DNA of 64,000 nt from Monosiga brevicollis MX1 (Eukaryota > Opisthokonta > Choanoflagellata > Craspedida > Salpingoecidae), in the NCBI RefSeq assembly GCF_000002865.3, contig NW_001865039.1, forward strand, positions 1,385,043 to 1,449,042, written 5' to 3'. Shown piece by piece: positions 10,801 to 22,292 of this stretch (position 1 is the first letter of the stretch; each line of letters begins with the position of its first letter). A program made the translations under genes and the position numbers. Under the pieces are notes generated by a model. The model was not told where the DNA came from. It ran no database searches and worked only from the letters and a program-made list of their open reading frames with translations.

Positions 10801-12536
10801 GCATGGCCTGTTGTATGCAGTCGCGCGCGACAATTCGTACCGTCATACAGTAGTTGACAAAGGTGTTGAGAGAAATCTGGGTCGCGGCAGCGCCATTGCG
10901 CTCCCGTTCCAGCTGCAATAGCACGGCGGAATGCACGTGAGACAAATGTTCAGTAATTTGCGTCTTGCAAACAAACCCAAGGCCATACCTCAAAGACACG
11001 ATGAGCCTCCTGTTCCGGAAACTCCTTGGTCGGGCAGAAGGCATATGCTTCGCGAATGCCGTTGGGCAGGCCCACCACGTGGCGCAACAATTGAGTCAGT
11101 TGTTCCACAGTGATGAAATCGTCTTGGTTGGTGTCATAGATGGTGAAAAGGACTATGGGTGCCAGAGCAGCAGTTTGACCTTTATTCGTGAGTGCAACAT
11201 GTTGGGGCATCCAAGCATGCACGCTTTATGGCGGGACGGCAAAGGACGCACAGCGGTACTTCTCCTCAATCCAGGAGACGCTCAAGAGCGTGAGAGCCGT
11301 CTGAAAAGCTTGCAGCGAGATGTGGCCCGAGCGATTGCGGTCGTAGATCTTGAGCATCATGGAGATCATGACTTCGACGTTGCGTTGGGGGTGGGGCAGG
11401 TCTGCGTACATCTCCATCAAGACAACGGCCATTTCCTCGGCATCAATCTGCTGGCCGGAGGAGTACTGTCGCACAGTCAAAAACGCACAAAGACCACCAA
11501 ACTCAGGTCAGACATCATGTCCACCCAAGGGTTTAGTGGGAAAGACTTGTCGGCGGATCGGCGGCCTGCACGGCTGGTAGCACGGACGGGAGCATTCCAT
11601 GACATACGTCGCTGTGTACGTCCAGTGCGTAGAAAGCATTGAGCGCCGTGGGCAGCTTGATTTGGCTCACTAAAACCAGACGAGGCAGCCATGAGACGAG
11701 GCAGTATCGGGGCTACTGATGGAGACCTCGGCAGTATCGGGGCTACCGACGGAGACCTCAGCAGATTTGTCTGTGCCACGAGAGGCGTTTTGAACTTACT
11801 GCGCAGGTACACTTGAACATCGCGCAACTTGATGGCCGTGCGGTACGCAGCCAAGCGAATGTCATCGTGGGCACCTGGTATGCGACCGACCAAGCACGCA
11901 TTTTCTCGAGTGAGAATGCCACCGAAGAGAGAAGGGGACGGTCGGAGATTTGATAATGCAGGTCAACAGCATAGGAGTGCCACACTGCATCATGTGCATG
12001 CAAGAGGGGATGCTACTCTACTCATACTTAGTTCCTGCAGGCAGCTTTGGAGGCGGGGATCTACCCATTGCGTGACGCGCGTCTCATGGCTACGCACGGG
12101 CCACAATGTGTTTCAGAGTAAGCGGGGGTGCAGATGAGTGCGAGTCAGTATCTCCGGAACTGAGTTGAATGGCGAGCCCTTGAGAGGGCCAAAGGTGATT
12201 GCAGTGCGGGCTGTGAGACCAACTTGATGTAGTATGGCGTGCCGCTATCCGTGAGGGCCTTGGCCCAACCGTGAGGCAGGGGTTCTGGCGGTGGCGCATG
12301 AGCGCCAACAAAAGGCCGTGGTGAGTTTTCAAGCAAGCCGCTGCCCTCAAGCCCCTCACATGTCATTGCTTACCACCAATCATAGATTTGCGGGCAGGCA
12401 CAATCTCGCTGCGCCAAACGGTGGTCATGGCACGACGAGACGCCAGGCGATCGTCATCTGAGCGTTGCGATGAGACAGAGATGGACGAGCCCTGCTGCCC
12501 GAACGAGGCCTTGTTCACGGCCTTGGCACGACCCAT
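7847..12536 (-). CDS. DMD: Dystrophin-family protein (WW, EF-hands, ZZ, coiled coil) with a C-terminal CH-like domain
   Basis: Sixteen exons (minus): 12374-12536, 12224-12284, 12028-12089, 11800-11874, 11608-11669, 11252-11465, 10989-11152, 10841-10912, 10700-10757, 10070-10584, 9793-9930, 9422-9697, 9256-9348, 8342-9155, 8064-8216, 7847-7959. All phases agree; the product is 1010 residues. There is no N-terminal actin-binding region or spectrin rod. After about 56 residues comes a WW domain (LPHGWAKAL...PYYINHETRVTQWVDP), then the dystrophin EF-hand block (RLAAYRTAIKLRDVQ, KIYDRNRSGHISLQAF, YDTNQDDFITVEQL, LLWLPVMHRVAATE). A ZZ zinc finger at about 311-365 (CCVCKMYPIIGFRYKNM...DVCQECYWTGREG) should bind a beta-dystroglycan-type partner. 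Coiled coils at about 483-620 match the dystrobrevin-binding region. Residues 652-880 are Ser/Pro/Arg-rich. Residues of about 885-1005 look like a calponin-homology fold, unlike metazoan dystrophins. It is expected to be a membrane-cortex scaffold. Confidence 0.92.
11693..11762. repeat. Two-copy minisatellite in a dystrophin intron
   Basis: About 33-nt unit containing GGCAGTATCGGGGCTAC, present twice in tandem with few changes, inside the intron between the exons at 11608-11669 and 11800-11874. Confidence 0.7.
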
Positions 12537-13278
12537 GATAGCGATGCAAGGACCCTAGAGGGGTTGATGGGGAGTGGTCGTGTTAGCCTTGATAGCCGCC
12601 CGCCTGGGAGGGTAGGGAAGCAAGGGAGGTTCGCCGCACCGTGGTTGAGCACAGACGCTCGCAAAACGGCAGCGGGTTTGATGCAGGGTCACACAGTGGA
12701 ATCTGGTGGTAAAATCCGATTCAAACCACCTTGGTGAACCAGCCCTTTGTCCGTTCCCACCCGTGTCGTTGGGGGGAAGCTGACGACAACCGTGGCACTG
12801 CAAAAGAGCGTGTCGTTTTCAAAATTCCTGAGCGTTGGCGGCGGGCAAACATGGGGTGGCTGAACATGCAAAACAATCAACTGCTCGGCGCACGTAGAGG
12901 GAGGAAGAGCTGAGAGAGCACGCTCTGTCGCATTCCTGACCAACCACATCGAACCGTGCATTCATGCACGCATCAATTTAACAGAAACAGCTGTTTTGAC
13001 CAACATACCCTTGTCCCGCTGACATTTCCAGTATTATTGTCAGCCTTTTTCCCGAACGAACACATTCATGTGTGTGTGTGTGTGTGTGGTTTTTTTTCTT
13101 CTTTTTAGGCAAACGGCGCTGGCAAGTCATAGCAGCGGCCCCTCGAGTTGGACAAGTGTGTGCGCGCGCATGCGTGTGTGTGTGTGGTACGGAGGTTGGC
13201 CGGGGGCAGCAGTGGTCATGTCGTAGAGGGGATAGTGATCTACTTGGACTGTTTTTATTGTGCACTGATTTGATTGAC
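12537..13278. other. Divergent promoter spacer
   Basis: Intergenic DNA between the start codons of the dystrophin-like gene (-) and ELP6 (+). It holds GT microsatellites (13071-13088 and 13174-13188) and a T-rich tract, but no exon that could be supported. Confidence 0.5.
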
Positions 13279-14806
13279 ATGGCGGCGACAATGCTCAATG
13301 CATTGTTGCAGCAGCCCGAATCGGCCTGGCAGGTCTGTTTCTCGAGTTGACTCCTTGCTTGGCCGCCAGACCGTGGCCTCGGCGCATGCCACACCACAAG
13401 TGTTAAGACTAGTGCAGGCTCACGTTTTCGTCTCATCGTCCGGTTCTGTACAGCTGCCCTCTGGTGTACTGTCTGCTTTGGCCGACGATCGGGCAGCCGG
13501 CGATGCTTTGGCGGCCTCCGTAACGGCCCGCTACCTCAAGGGTGAGTTCTCGCCAGCGTTCCTCCTTTGCGCTGGCGGACGGATGCTTGCCACAGCCTCT
13601 GCCATGGCAAGGCGTGAAACGAGCCTAGCAGCAAAGGGCAAGCTTTTCAACTCCAGGCTGAACGCGGGCCTAGCGCACGCATCAAGGGTGTCTAGACACA
13701 CTACGGCGACTGCAGCCCCGCTCATGCTCATCAATCTATGCCGCACTTTGCAGCCCAAGGCACTGTGCTTTTGGCTGATCTTCGGCAGCCAAGCACGTTC
13801 TATCAGACCGTACTGCGGCGCATGGTGGGTGTTAACCTTCAATGGCTCATGGCCGTTCTCGACCTTCATGTAGCTGATCTCACCGGTATGGGCGTGCCTC
13901 TCTTCGACCTCCTTTCGTTGTCCCAGGGTGTCGTGCAAAGCCGACTTGAGGCCCAGCTTCATCAATTTCCAGTCACTAACACCGACCTGACGTACGTTGG
14001 CGCACGCTGCTTGGTCCGTTCTCTCCTTTTGTGCGTCGGAAATGACGGCGGTCTGGTTTCTGGTCATGCTAGGCAATGGTTTACCCAGCTTGAGGCGCGC
14101 GCAGCCGAGCTAGCATCGCAGGATTCACCCTTGCTCATCATCTTGAGCAACCTGGACGTGCTAGCCTTGCTCATACCATCTGCGCACCTCGGGGCTGGCC
14201 TCATCCGCTTCCAAGCACTAGCTCGCCAGCACCCGCAGGTTTGACCGCGCAAACACAAGGGCGTGCACGCTCAGGAAAGTGTCCAGCACTCATCAAGGCT
14301 CATCCGCCACACCTGATCGCCACCACAGATCACACTCCTCACAACGGCTTGCGTCGCCGTTGTCGGTACGCGCCCCGCAATCATCCTGTCTGCAAGCTTG
14401 CAGACTCCAGCTCCAACCTTCTTACAGCCTTCGGCCCAAAGCCTCACCACGCTCGTTGCTGTCCCCGTGGTGGCTGTATCTAGACGAGGGCCTGGAGCAT
14501 GAGCATGATGTTGCTCAGCTACTCAAGACGCTGTCTGCATCAGCCGACCGTCGCATCGAGTTTGCACGGCTGACAGGCGGTGAAACGCCTGATGTGAAGG
14601 GCTCGGTACGCACGAGACAGGCCACGCCATACCCGCGCTCGCTCAACACTGGCAGTTTTGTACACCTCATGCTATGCTTGTGCCCCATCTGATTGACTCA
14701 GGCTCGAGTGTTCAACGAGCCCCACGAGTGGACGGACGCTCTCTACAACGTCACGGATGCTGGTATTAGCTTCCGCCCCTTTGGGCTCGTGGCGGGCCAT
14801 GTGTAG
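13279..14806 (+). CDS. ELP6: Elongator complex subunit ELP6
   Basis: Six exons: 13279-13332, 13418-13541, 13754-14238, 14329-14365, 14484-14605, 14702-14806, with phases consistent throughout and a product of 308 residues (human ELP6 266). Order and spacing follow ELP6: a short MLNALLQQPE start, RYLKAQGTVLLADLRQPSTF (human FYLKANCKVCFVAL), SPLLIILSNLDVLALL (YPVLLVDDLSVLLSL), ITLLTTACVAVVDEGLEHE (GNMVVLVHDSGDAEDEE) and a C-terminus near SFRPFGLVAGHV. ELP4-ELP5-ELP6 form a RecA-like hexameric ring that binds tRNA in the Elongator complex, which installs the cm5-type modification on wobble uridine. As in other ELP6 proteins there is no Walker motif. Exon 4 is just 37 nt. KTI12, the Elongator partner, lies 7.5 kb away. 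Confidence 0.85.
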
Positions 14807-15109
14807 CACTGCATTCGTTGTTGCGCCACACATGAATACCAAGCCTGAATGACGCGTTTTCATTGCATCGCTGCTTCGTTTTCGCCCACATTGTCTCTGT
14901 TGGATTCACATTCGAGCACTCGGTGCTCTAACATTCAGGAAACTTTTGACAACCGACAACCGACACGCCAATTCACAAGACTACCCAACTATTGCACATT
15001 CAACTCCCCCCTCCCACAAAAAAAAGATTTATTCGAATCTTGCATTTCATCAAAGGTGGGGGGGAGGGGCACCAGATCGGAATGGTCGTGAGGGGGGTAC
15101 ACATCAGGC
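14807..15109. other. Short convergent spacer
   Basis: 3' ends of ELP6 (+) and the ADAM10-like gene (-) face each other across 303 nt. An A-rich stretch at 15018-15027 and a G-run near 15057-15066 are the only features seen. Confidence 0.4.
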
Positions 15110-18100
15110 CTACTTTACGGCTCGTGGAGTAGGCAGGCCACCCTTTTTACGCGAAAAGCGGTGGACATCTTGTCGAGCATGAGAACGTCGTTGAGGCAAT
15201 CGGCCATGTTCCACATCACGCGCTGGCTCGGCTTCCGCGCGGCCCGTTTGTGCAGGGCCCGTTTTCGCACGTCGCTGGGGTAGGGGCTGACGACGCTTGG
15301 CTGGTACATTAGCATCGCGACCTGCTTCACCTTTTGCCTCCCGTCGCAGCGTACGCTGTCGTTCATACTCGTTGACCCCTTGATTGTTCGGGTCAAGTGG
15401 GAAGACAGATTGACGCCTCGGCCGCACCGCAAACTTTTTGTCGTCCATCTAGCAGGCAAGCAGGTTGGCGCCGCGTGCCATGAGCGCATCACTGCGCCAT
15501 CATTGCAAAAAGAAATCGCCTACACATGCGCTGCTGGGAGTCAGTGCAAGAATCCACGCCGACATCGACTTGGACACGCACCTGCTGTTTGTCTCCACGA
15601 TGGACACAATAACCAATAATAAGATAGGCCACACCCACGATAATCAGGCTTGTCAGAACAATGTTCTTCTTCATCCAATCACCTGGCGCAGCAGCGGCAG
15701 AGTTGAGACCCGGCCTGTGTTTGCACCACGAGGCTATGGCGGGGCGCAAGGACTTACTCGCCGATTGAAGCGTGATACTGCTCCAAAAGTCAACAAAGTC
15801 GTCCAAAGAATCCGTGGCGGCCACGCAAACTCCCATTTCATTGCAGTAGCCCCTCGCGCAGCGCGTGCCTGTTTGAGAGTGAGAAGCAGGGCCGCCACCG
15901 AAACAGACAACAAATAATAAGAGGAGGCGCGTTGTGCCAGAGAAATGGGGACATGCAAGAAAAATAGTTGCAAGCACGCACCAGCAGTTTTGATCAGATT
16001 GAATTGAGAGGTTGCGACCTGCTCGCCCGACTCGCCGTTGACCACGTGGTCGTATTCCTCGCCCACCAACACGAGATACGCCGGCTTGCAACTCGTACCA
16101 AAGGGGGCGAACGGGCGGACGGGTTGGCCAAACTCAGCCGTCGCTGACACAGGCTCCACCTAAAACTCAACGGTAGCCACGCGTGAGTTTATCCCCAACT
16201 TTGGTTCGGGGTGAGCTTTGGTGAGCACCCCACCTGGCCAATCTGGTAGCACCGCTCGCGCGTCACGTTGTCCTCCCAGGTCAGGTTGCCCCAATAAAAG
16301 TTTCTATGCCACCATCAAATTGCCCAACATCGAGTGAGCGGGACCCCGTGCTTCACGTGGAGAGTAACCAACTGGGACGGCTGGTCCGGTGTGTTCGAAC
16401 CTTGGGCAGAATGGCACCGCGTTGGGACTGGCGTCATGGCGGCAACAGAGTCGGCAAGAGTCTTCAGCACTACAATCGCAGTCTGTCGCTGAGAATCGCT
16501 CACAGAATGGCCGACAGCGCGCCTCTGGGTCTGCGCAGGTCAAAAGGGGATGGGGTTTCAAATGCACAAGCGGGGTCAGGAGGGATGAGAACAAGGTTAT
16601 GAGGAAAGGAGCAGAAGGAATCAGGGGTACGAAGAAAATAAGACAAATGCATAAACAAAGAAAGTCTAGCGCAGCTTGGGCGCGGGTCCCTTTGCATAGC
16701 CGAGTGCATTCACACTTGTGCGCTGCCAACTCACCGTCATTGGGTGTGCAAGACCCCAAGTTTAAGCATGGTGTGCCCGGATCCTTTTGATCTCTGTGAC
16801 ACAGCACGCAAGAAGGGTACAATCTAATGAGGTTCGGAGGAAAAAGAAGCAAAGAGCACCCACTCGGCTAGCTACATGGTCAGGGGCAGGACGCACAACT
16901 CCGGACACTCAAATACGCCTGGCGTCTGTTTCTCGCATGTCGTTGTGGCAAAGCAACGGCGGTCCAGGTCGAAGGATTGGTAGCAAATCTGCAGTGCGTA
17001 CACGACATGAAATGTAAGGAGAATGTGTGAGCCAGCCACCAGCCCATTCTTGGACGCAGATGGATGGCTAGCATGGAAAATCAAAAGACCAACAAACGGA
17101 CAAACAAACAAATCAACAACAACAACAAAAACCACAATCAAGAATACTGACACGAGTGGCTGAGTACTGGCAATCTTGGCAGCAGTCCTGATTATAATCG
17201 CTACAGCTCGACCCTGATGTCAGCTTGCAATCTACAGTACAGCAATCGTCACCTGCACGGAGATGTATCAGTATTGTTGAAGCCAACGGCATCGTTCAGG
17301 GCTGTCTTCCAACTGAAGCAGATGCATGACACACCAGCAAAACCTGCATCGCACTCCTCGTCATCGCTTGTGCCAGCTTCATCGTCAGGTCCGTTCGGCT
17401 CCCACACTCCATTCCCACAGATTGCAGCAGGCGTGGGCTGTGTTTATAGTAGGGAAGCCAGTGGTGAGGAACTGCACATGAGTGATTCCAAAGGGCTTTT
17501 GCATATGACCCGTCCTGTCTTTCTGTCTCTCCTTGGCAATTGTAGGCAGTGGTGTTTTGCGGGCAGACGGAACGTGGTCACAAGGCCATACCACAAAGCA
17601 GTTGGTGTCTGGAGATTCGAGAACCTCCAGAATGCTTTCTTTAGAACAGTCGGAAAAGTCATTGTTGTTGGGCTGCGAGCCATCCACGGCAAACGTATGC
17701 ATAACATAGTAGTTGCCACCTAATGATTGGATCAGGTCCGAAGGGGGGGGGACACGAGCAGGCACGGCGTGACGGGTGCACTCATGAGCTCAGCCACTTG
17801 CGGGCAAACGGTGACACGAAGGCAGGTGAACAAAGCACGCACTTGGATCGCAGTCTGTTCCATTGGGATCATGTGAGGCCCCAAAGTTATGCCTGCGCAC
17901 ATGAGCAGGTTGTGGGCGTCAATAAGGCAATCTTGACCAGGATTGTGTCAATGGGGAAGCGAGCCGTCATACCCAGTTTCGTGGGTGGTCACGAGAGATA
18001 CCAAACCGTCGGGTTGGGTGGTACCCGAGTTGAGATCTAACAGGAGGGCGGGAGGCAAGTTGGGCGTTTGAGAGGGTCGAGCGGTAAAATAGAGGAGCGG

Positions 18101-20260
18101 GAGGGTTTGGTGTGACAGATATGTGAGCACAAAACTTCTCAGCGACAGGCGACGCTGAAGGCATGTGACATACCTGTGGTCAAAGCAGTGTTGAGAGTTC
18201 CCGAGCTTGTTTCAACAGCGCAGACCCCTGCCGTAGCTCGAGTCGGCGAGCCGGTATATGCCAGGCCCAGAACCCCGGCTGCAAAGTCCTGCAACGAAAA
18301 GCAAAAGAAGAAGACGCAGCGAAGACAACACGCGCAAGTCAAATTTACTTGGCACCGAGTGCACGAACTTGGTGTCAATCAAAGCACGGCCAGTCCATGA
18401 ACATACTTGGTGCGTGAATAGGTGGGCCAGGCACGAGGCTGAATGATCATTGTCGCTAAAGGCTGACAACAAGGCTTCAACGTTCCATGCCCTGTTGTTC
18501 TGTAGATGGGCGCCCGGAGCAAGGGTCACGTCGCAACGGACTGGGCAACGTGGAGCTAGCGCAGAGCAGATCAATAACAGCCCACGGACCTGGTAATACG
18601 GATCGCTGGACGTCGTTTCATAAATAGTCAACGATTGGACGGCAACGCCGATGCCCACCAGAGAGCTGCCCCAATTCGTACGCTACGGGGCACGCAAGCC
18701 GGGCCGAGTACCCAAAAGCGCGATCTTGAGTGCGCCCCTCAATACAGCCACGGTGACCGGTGGCCAAATAATCAACGGGTCAAGAGTATGAGGGTGCCTC
18801 GAAAGCAGCAGATGCGCGTACTCTGAAAATTCCATCCACGACCGAGAGGTGCGAGAGTGCACGCGCTGTGCTGAGAGCTGGGTTTTCGCCCAGGGATAAG
18901 TGTAGGCGGGAATCGACGAAGAGGGACATCATACAAGTCGTGTCCGAGGCCGAGGCTACTCCCCGTCGAGCGCGCTGTTCATACCGTTGTTGTTGCTCTC
19001 TCGCAACCCAGGGGCTAATGACAAGACTCAAGTGAGTCGTGTACTTTGAGACTGAGAACAGAGACGGGCAAGTGGAACCACAAGAGCGAGGAGGCGCACG
19101 TGTGCAATAAATTCGCGGGCTCCAGCGGCGTTCGATGCTCGGCCGCGCTGTGATTGTGGCGCGCAACACCACAAAGGCTTGTTCGGTGTCCCGTGGCGTT
19201 GATGGGGGCCAGTGCCTCTGGCCGCAGCGCATCACGATAGTACACGATCATATCCCTAATGATCAAGGGCAAGCCATTAGACGATCTGCCTCGGAGAGGT
19301 CTCGGCAGGATGCTGTTGCCCCTCGCAACACACCGTTGAGGCACGTCATTTGAGGAATAATCTGCAAAGTGGTGATGGGCGTGCTCAAAATGAAGGACGC
19401 GACCGCTGGCAAAGACCAAATGTCCTTGAAAGATGCCTGGCTCGAGCAGCACACCGCGAGCAACCGAGTGGGGGTGCTCCGTGGCGGTGCCTATGCCCAC
19501 CAAAAACAGGTACAAATCGACAGGGAGTATTAGCCAGCATCGCCGCACAGTGCAAAATGCGCCGTGCGTCCAGCATAGGCAGGGCTTGGCATTGAGGTTA
19601 TCGACTCACCGCGTACGACATGGCCTGGAAAGCGGTAAGGTTGTACACCTTGGTCGCCAATCAGATGCACCTGTAGGGATGGGTGGTCAGCCATGAGGGT
19701 AGCGCGTCCTGCCTGGAGCTTTGATCATAAAACTTAAAGCTCCTGAACTCGCTGTCTCCGGTTTGGTCCCTTCTCTTCTTTCCGCCCACAAACCTGAAAG
19801 TCTGGACTCAAAAGGTCATCGTCGGGTCGAAACGCGAGCGTCAGATTGCTACGTGTGCCGGCGGCACAGAGTGCGAGAGAGGGCAAGGGGCGGCGTGAGA
19901 AGGAAAGGCCCATCACGGGGGGCAAACAGCATTATGGGAAGTAGGTGGCTGAAAAGGGCGCTGCAGGACCAAGGCCTTTGGCACATACAGGCCATGCGTC
20001 TGCAGCGCCATGTCGCGACGCCAGATCGGGTTGCCGCTCGTCCGCCGCTCGCGAATTGGACTGGCTCGCAAAACCTCGGCATAGCTGAGCGTCGAGCGCA
20101 ACGGGTGATCATCCGGCAGCAGCCCCTGCCCCTGCCCCTGCCCCTCTAATCCCAAACACACCCCGGCCAAACACCCCAGCAAACCCAGCAAGCCAACAAG
20201 GCAGCGGCGACGGCCAGCCGACCCAGCCCACGGCGAGGGGCGGTTCAACTTGACTCCCAT
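15110..20260 (-). CDS. ADAM10: ADAM10/Kuzbanian-type transmembrane metalloprotease
   Basis: Exon 1 (19989-20260) starts at ATG 20260 with a signal peptide (LVGLLGLLGCLAGVCLG) and joins in phase to exon 2 (19794-19848; NLTLAFRPDDDLLSPDF). The pro-domain includes LCGV at 19173-19162, a candidate cysteine switch, and a furin-type site RARR at 18963-18974. The catalytic domain has SCLAHLFTHQDFAAGVLGLA and a zinc motif split by an intron, HETG (17973-17983) joined to HNFGASHD (17869-17891), so all three zinc His and the Glu are present. NNDFSDCSKESI, the CGNGVWE disintegrin start and CKLTSGSSCSDYNQDCC follow. The Cys-rich part ends RGYCNEMGVC as in ADAM10. Then come one transmembrane helix (NIVLTSLIIVGVAYLIIGY) and a basic tail (15110-15448). 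It should shed ectodomains at the cell surface. Exon 15982-16159 adds about 60 residues with no counterpart in human ADAM10. Confidence 0.92.
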
Positions 20261-20498
20261 GTCTTTTTCTCTCTTGAGCAAATGTCAGACAAGATTGTCA
20301 TCATAAACTACATATGATGCTGCATTTGGTAAACAAATGTATACTTGCTGTGGTTAATGTATTTGGTAGAAATCTACGAAAAGTGCGATATGTTCGACGA
20401 TAAGTTCCTTTAAGCCTGAGCCTTTTGAATGTGTGATTTTTCGGCTTTTTAACGGTTAATGCCGCGACGAGCCGAGCGAGCTGCGTGTCGCCGACGGG

Positions 20499-21830
20499 AT
20501 GGCTGCTGCTCAGGCAGAGGAGGGGGAGGAGGAGGTATGGCGATACAGCGATGCCTGGATGACGCCAGAGCAGGAGTCGGCTGTTGTGGCGGCTGTTCAG
20601 GCGATGGAGGAGGCGGCGAACAGTCCCAATCCGTTTCAAGAATCCATGCTCCCGGATGCGAGTCAAGACGCCTTCAATTTACATCTGCTTGCTGACTCGG
20701 CCAGTAGCAGCCGGGCATCGCGCTCTCCTTTCTCGATCAGTACCCCGAGCCGGGCGCAGCACGTTGGCGGTATGCAGCCACTGACCGGTAGCTCATCACC
20801 GACACCAAGCCCCCGTCTTGCAGCGTCTAGCGACGACAATCTGACTGGTTTGACCTGCGATAGCCAACGGGTTGCTCGTGACCCACTGCCGACGTCTTCC
20901 GCCTCGCATCGTCACTCGCCTACTCCTTCAACCAGGGAAGCATCGCCATTCAAGGCTCTTCCAAATCATTCGCCGCTGCGACCGTCTTGGACACGCGCAT
21001 CAGGCGAACCTTCGGCAGCAAGCCTGCCTGCTCCAAAGCAAGCCTCACCGCAGCCCAGTTTGGCCACCCTCGACGATGAAATCGCCAGCTCTGATTCCCC
21101 GAAAAGGCAACGTTGGAAGCAGCGCTCGCCTGGTCATTGGCCTTCCCAGCCACAGGCCGAACAGTCTGCAGCTCGTTCGGCACCGAGTCTGGAAGAGGGT
21201 GCGGCTACGGCGCGTTCACCTTCGAGTTCGACAAGAGTGATGCCTTCCGGCTCACCTGTGCACAGCCCCGCCATCTCCGGAGGACTGCGCCCCACACCTT
21301 CGACAACAGAGAGCGCCCCGCTGTTTGGCAAGCGACCCAAGCGCGCGATGGGTGTGGCTCTTTCTCATGACGAGGATGACGATGCGGATGCATCTCAGCT
21401 TATTCCTGCTACTTTTCCCGGACCCAGCTTGCCCTCGGCTCAGCCCAATCTGCCTCGACAGTCAATGGTTGTATCCCCCGTCCCTTCGCATGACAGCGTC
21501 GAGCTATTGCCTGGCGTTCCAACAACGGCAGGGTCACAGTCACAACCATCGCCTCTTACAGGATCGCTCACGACATTCTCGGTGCCAGCGGCACCCAGTC
21601 AGCGCTTTGCGCCCTTGCCCGACAAGCTGGTTCTATCCGCCAATCCAGCACCCTTGCTGCAAGAGGATGCCGAGGCCGAGGCTTCAGCCCTGCAGGCACT
21701 GGCTGCCGCACCGTGGGGTCAGCACGAGGCTTCCGCCATGGCCAACCAAGCCTGTTTGCACTATTGGGCAAAGGCACACCTGGCTCGCTTGGAAATGTAC
21801 CTGCAGGAATTCGGGCACGTCCAGTCCTGA
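20499..21830 (+). CDS. Ser/Pro-rich, probably disordered protein of unknown function
   Basis: A single uninterrupted frame of 443 residues from ATG 20499 to TGA 21828-21830. It begins MAAAQAEEGEEEVWRYSD. An acidic N-terminal helix (about 1-45, WMTPEQESAVVAAVQAM) is followed by 350 residues rich in Ser, Pro and Thr, with many SP and SPxP sites and a basic patch, GKRPKRAMG, beside an acidic run, SHDEDDDADAS. This layout is typical of a phosphoregulated nuclear or scaffold protein. The end (about 390-443, ALQAL...CLHYWAKAHLARLEMYLQEF) looks helical again. I do not recognise a family. Codon use resembles the neighbouring genes. The ATG-rich divergent spacer to ADAM10 (20261-20498) is AT-rich and is the likely promoter. 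Confidence 0.7.
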   Translation: MAAAQAEEGEEEVWRYSDAWMTPEQESAVVAAVQAMEEAANSPNPFQESMLPDASQDAFNLHLLADSASSSRASRSPFSISTPSRAQHVGGMQPLTGSSSPTPSPRLAASSDDNLTGLTCDSQRVARDPLPTSSASHRHSPTPSTREASPFKALPNHSPLRPSWTRASGEPSAASLPAPKQASPQPSLATLDDEIASSDSPKRQRWKQRSPGHWPSQPQAEQSAARSAPSLEEGAATARSPSSSTRVMPSGSPVHSPAISGGLRPTPSTTESAPLFGKRPKRAMGVALSHDEDDDADASQLIPATFPGPSLPSAQPNLPRQSMVVSPVPSHDSVELLPGVPTTAGSQSQPSPLTGSLTTFSVPAAPSQRFAPLPDKLVLSANPAPLLQEDAEAEASALQALAAAPWGQHEASAMANQACLHYWAKAHLARLEMYLQEFGHVQS

Positions 21831-22292
21831 CCCATTTTTCCCTCCCAACATGTCTCCAACTACGAGGACGGAGATGTCTAGATGAGTGTTATACATGTGC
21901 GAGGCAAACGCAGTGCACCATTTGGGCATGGCACTGGTCGAGCTATGGGCAAACATTGGCTCTGAGAGCCCCCCCCCCCCACGCGAAGCCAGCACTTCAC
22001 CTAGCATTGGCAGTCTGAGGCCAGTTTGACACTGCATCAACAGCCAAAAAAAAAAAAAAATCAAGGAAAAAAAAAAATCGAGTCTGTAACTCCAAGACAA
22101 TGCGGGCAGGTGATTAAAAAAACAACAAAGGCCGACGCGCAGTTGAGCAGAAAAAAAGACGGGCGACCATCGGCCCAAAAAAATACAACAACCCTCAAAA
22201 GCGCCCTGATGTCGCTCGCATCGCGAGAATGGCAGTTCAGCGTGTGTTGTCCAAAGGGGAACAAAACAGTCTCTTTCTTGGGCGGAGCATCA
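21831..22292. other. Convergent spacer with homopolymer tracts
   Basis: Between the 3' ends of the Ser/Pro-rich gene (+) and KTI12 (-). It contains a C-run at 21970-21980 and A-runs around 22047-22060, 22069-22077, 22150-22157 and 22179-22185, consistent with UTR and poly(A)-site sequence. No gene seen. Confidence 0.5.

Noticed and set aside
13885-13930. Possible intron in ELP6 after a GGTATGG donor
   Set aside because: The available acceptor gives a wrong phase, and reading straight through fits the ELP6 alignment, so the exon was kept whole.
20125-20147. CCCCTG hexamer array
   Set aside because: It is coding: it yields the short EGQGQGQG stretch after the ADAM10 signal peptide, so it is not listed as a separate element.
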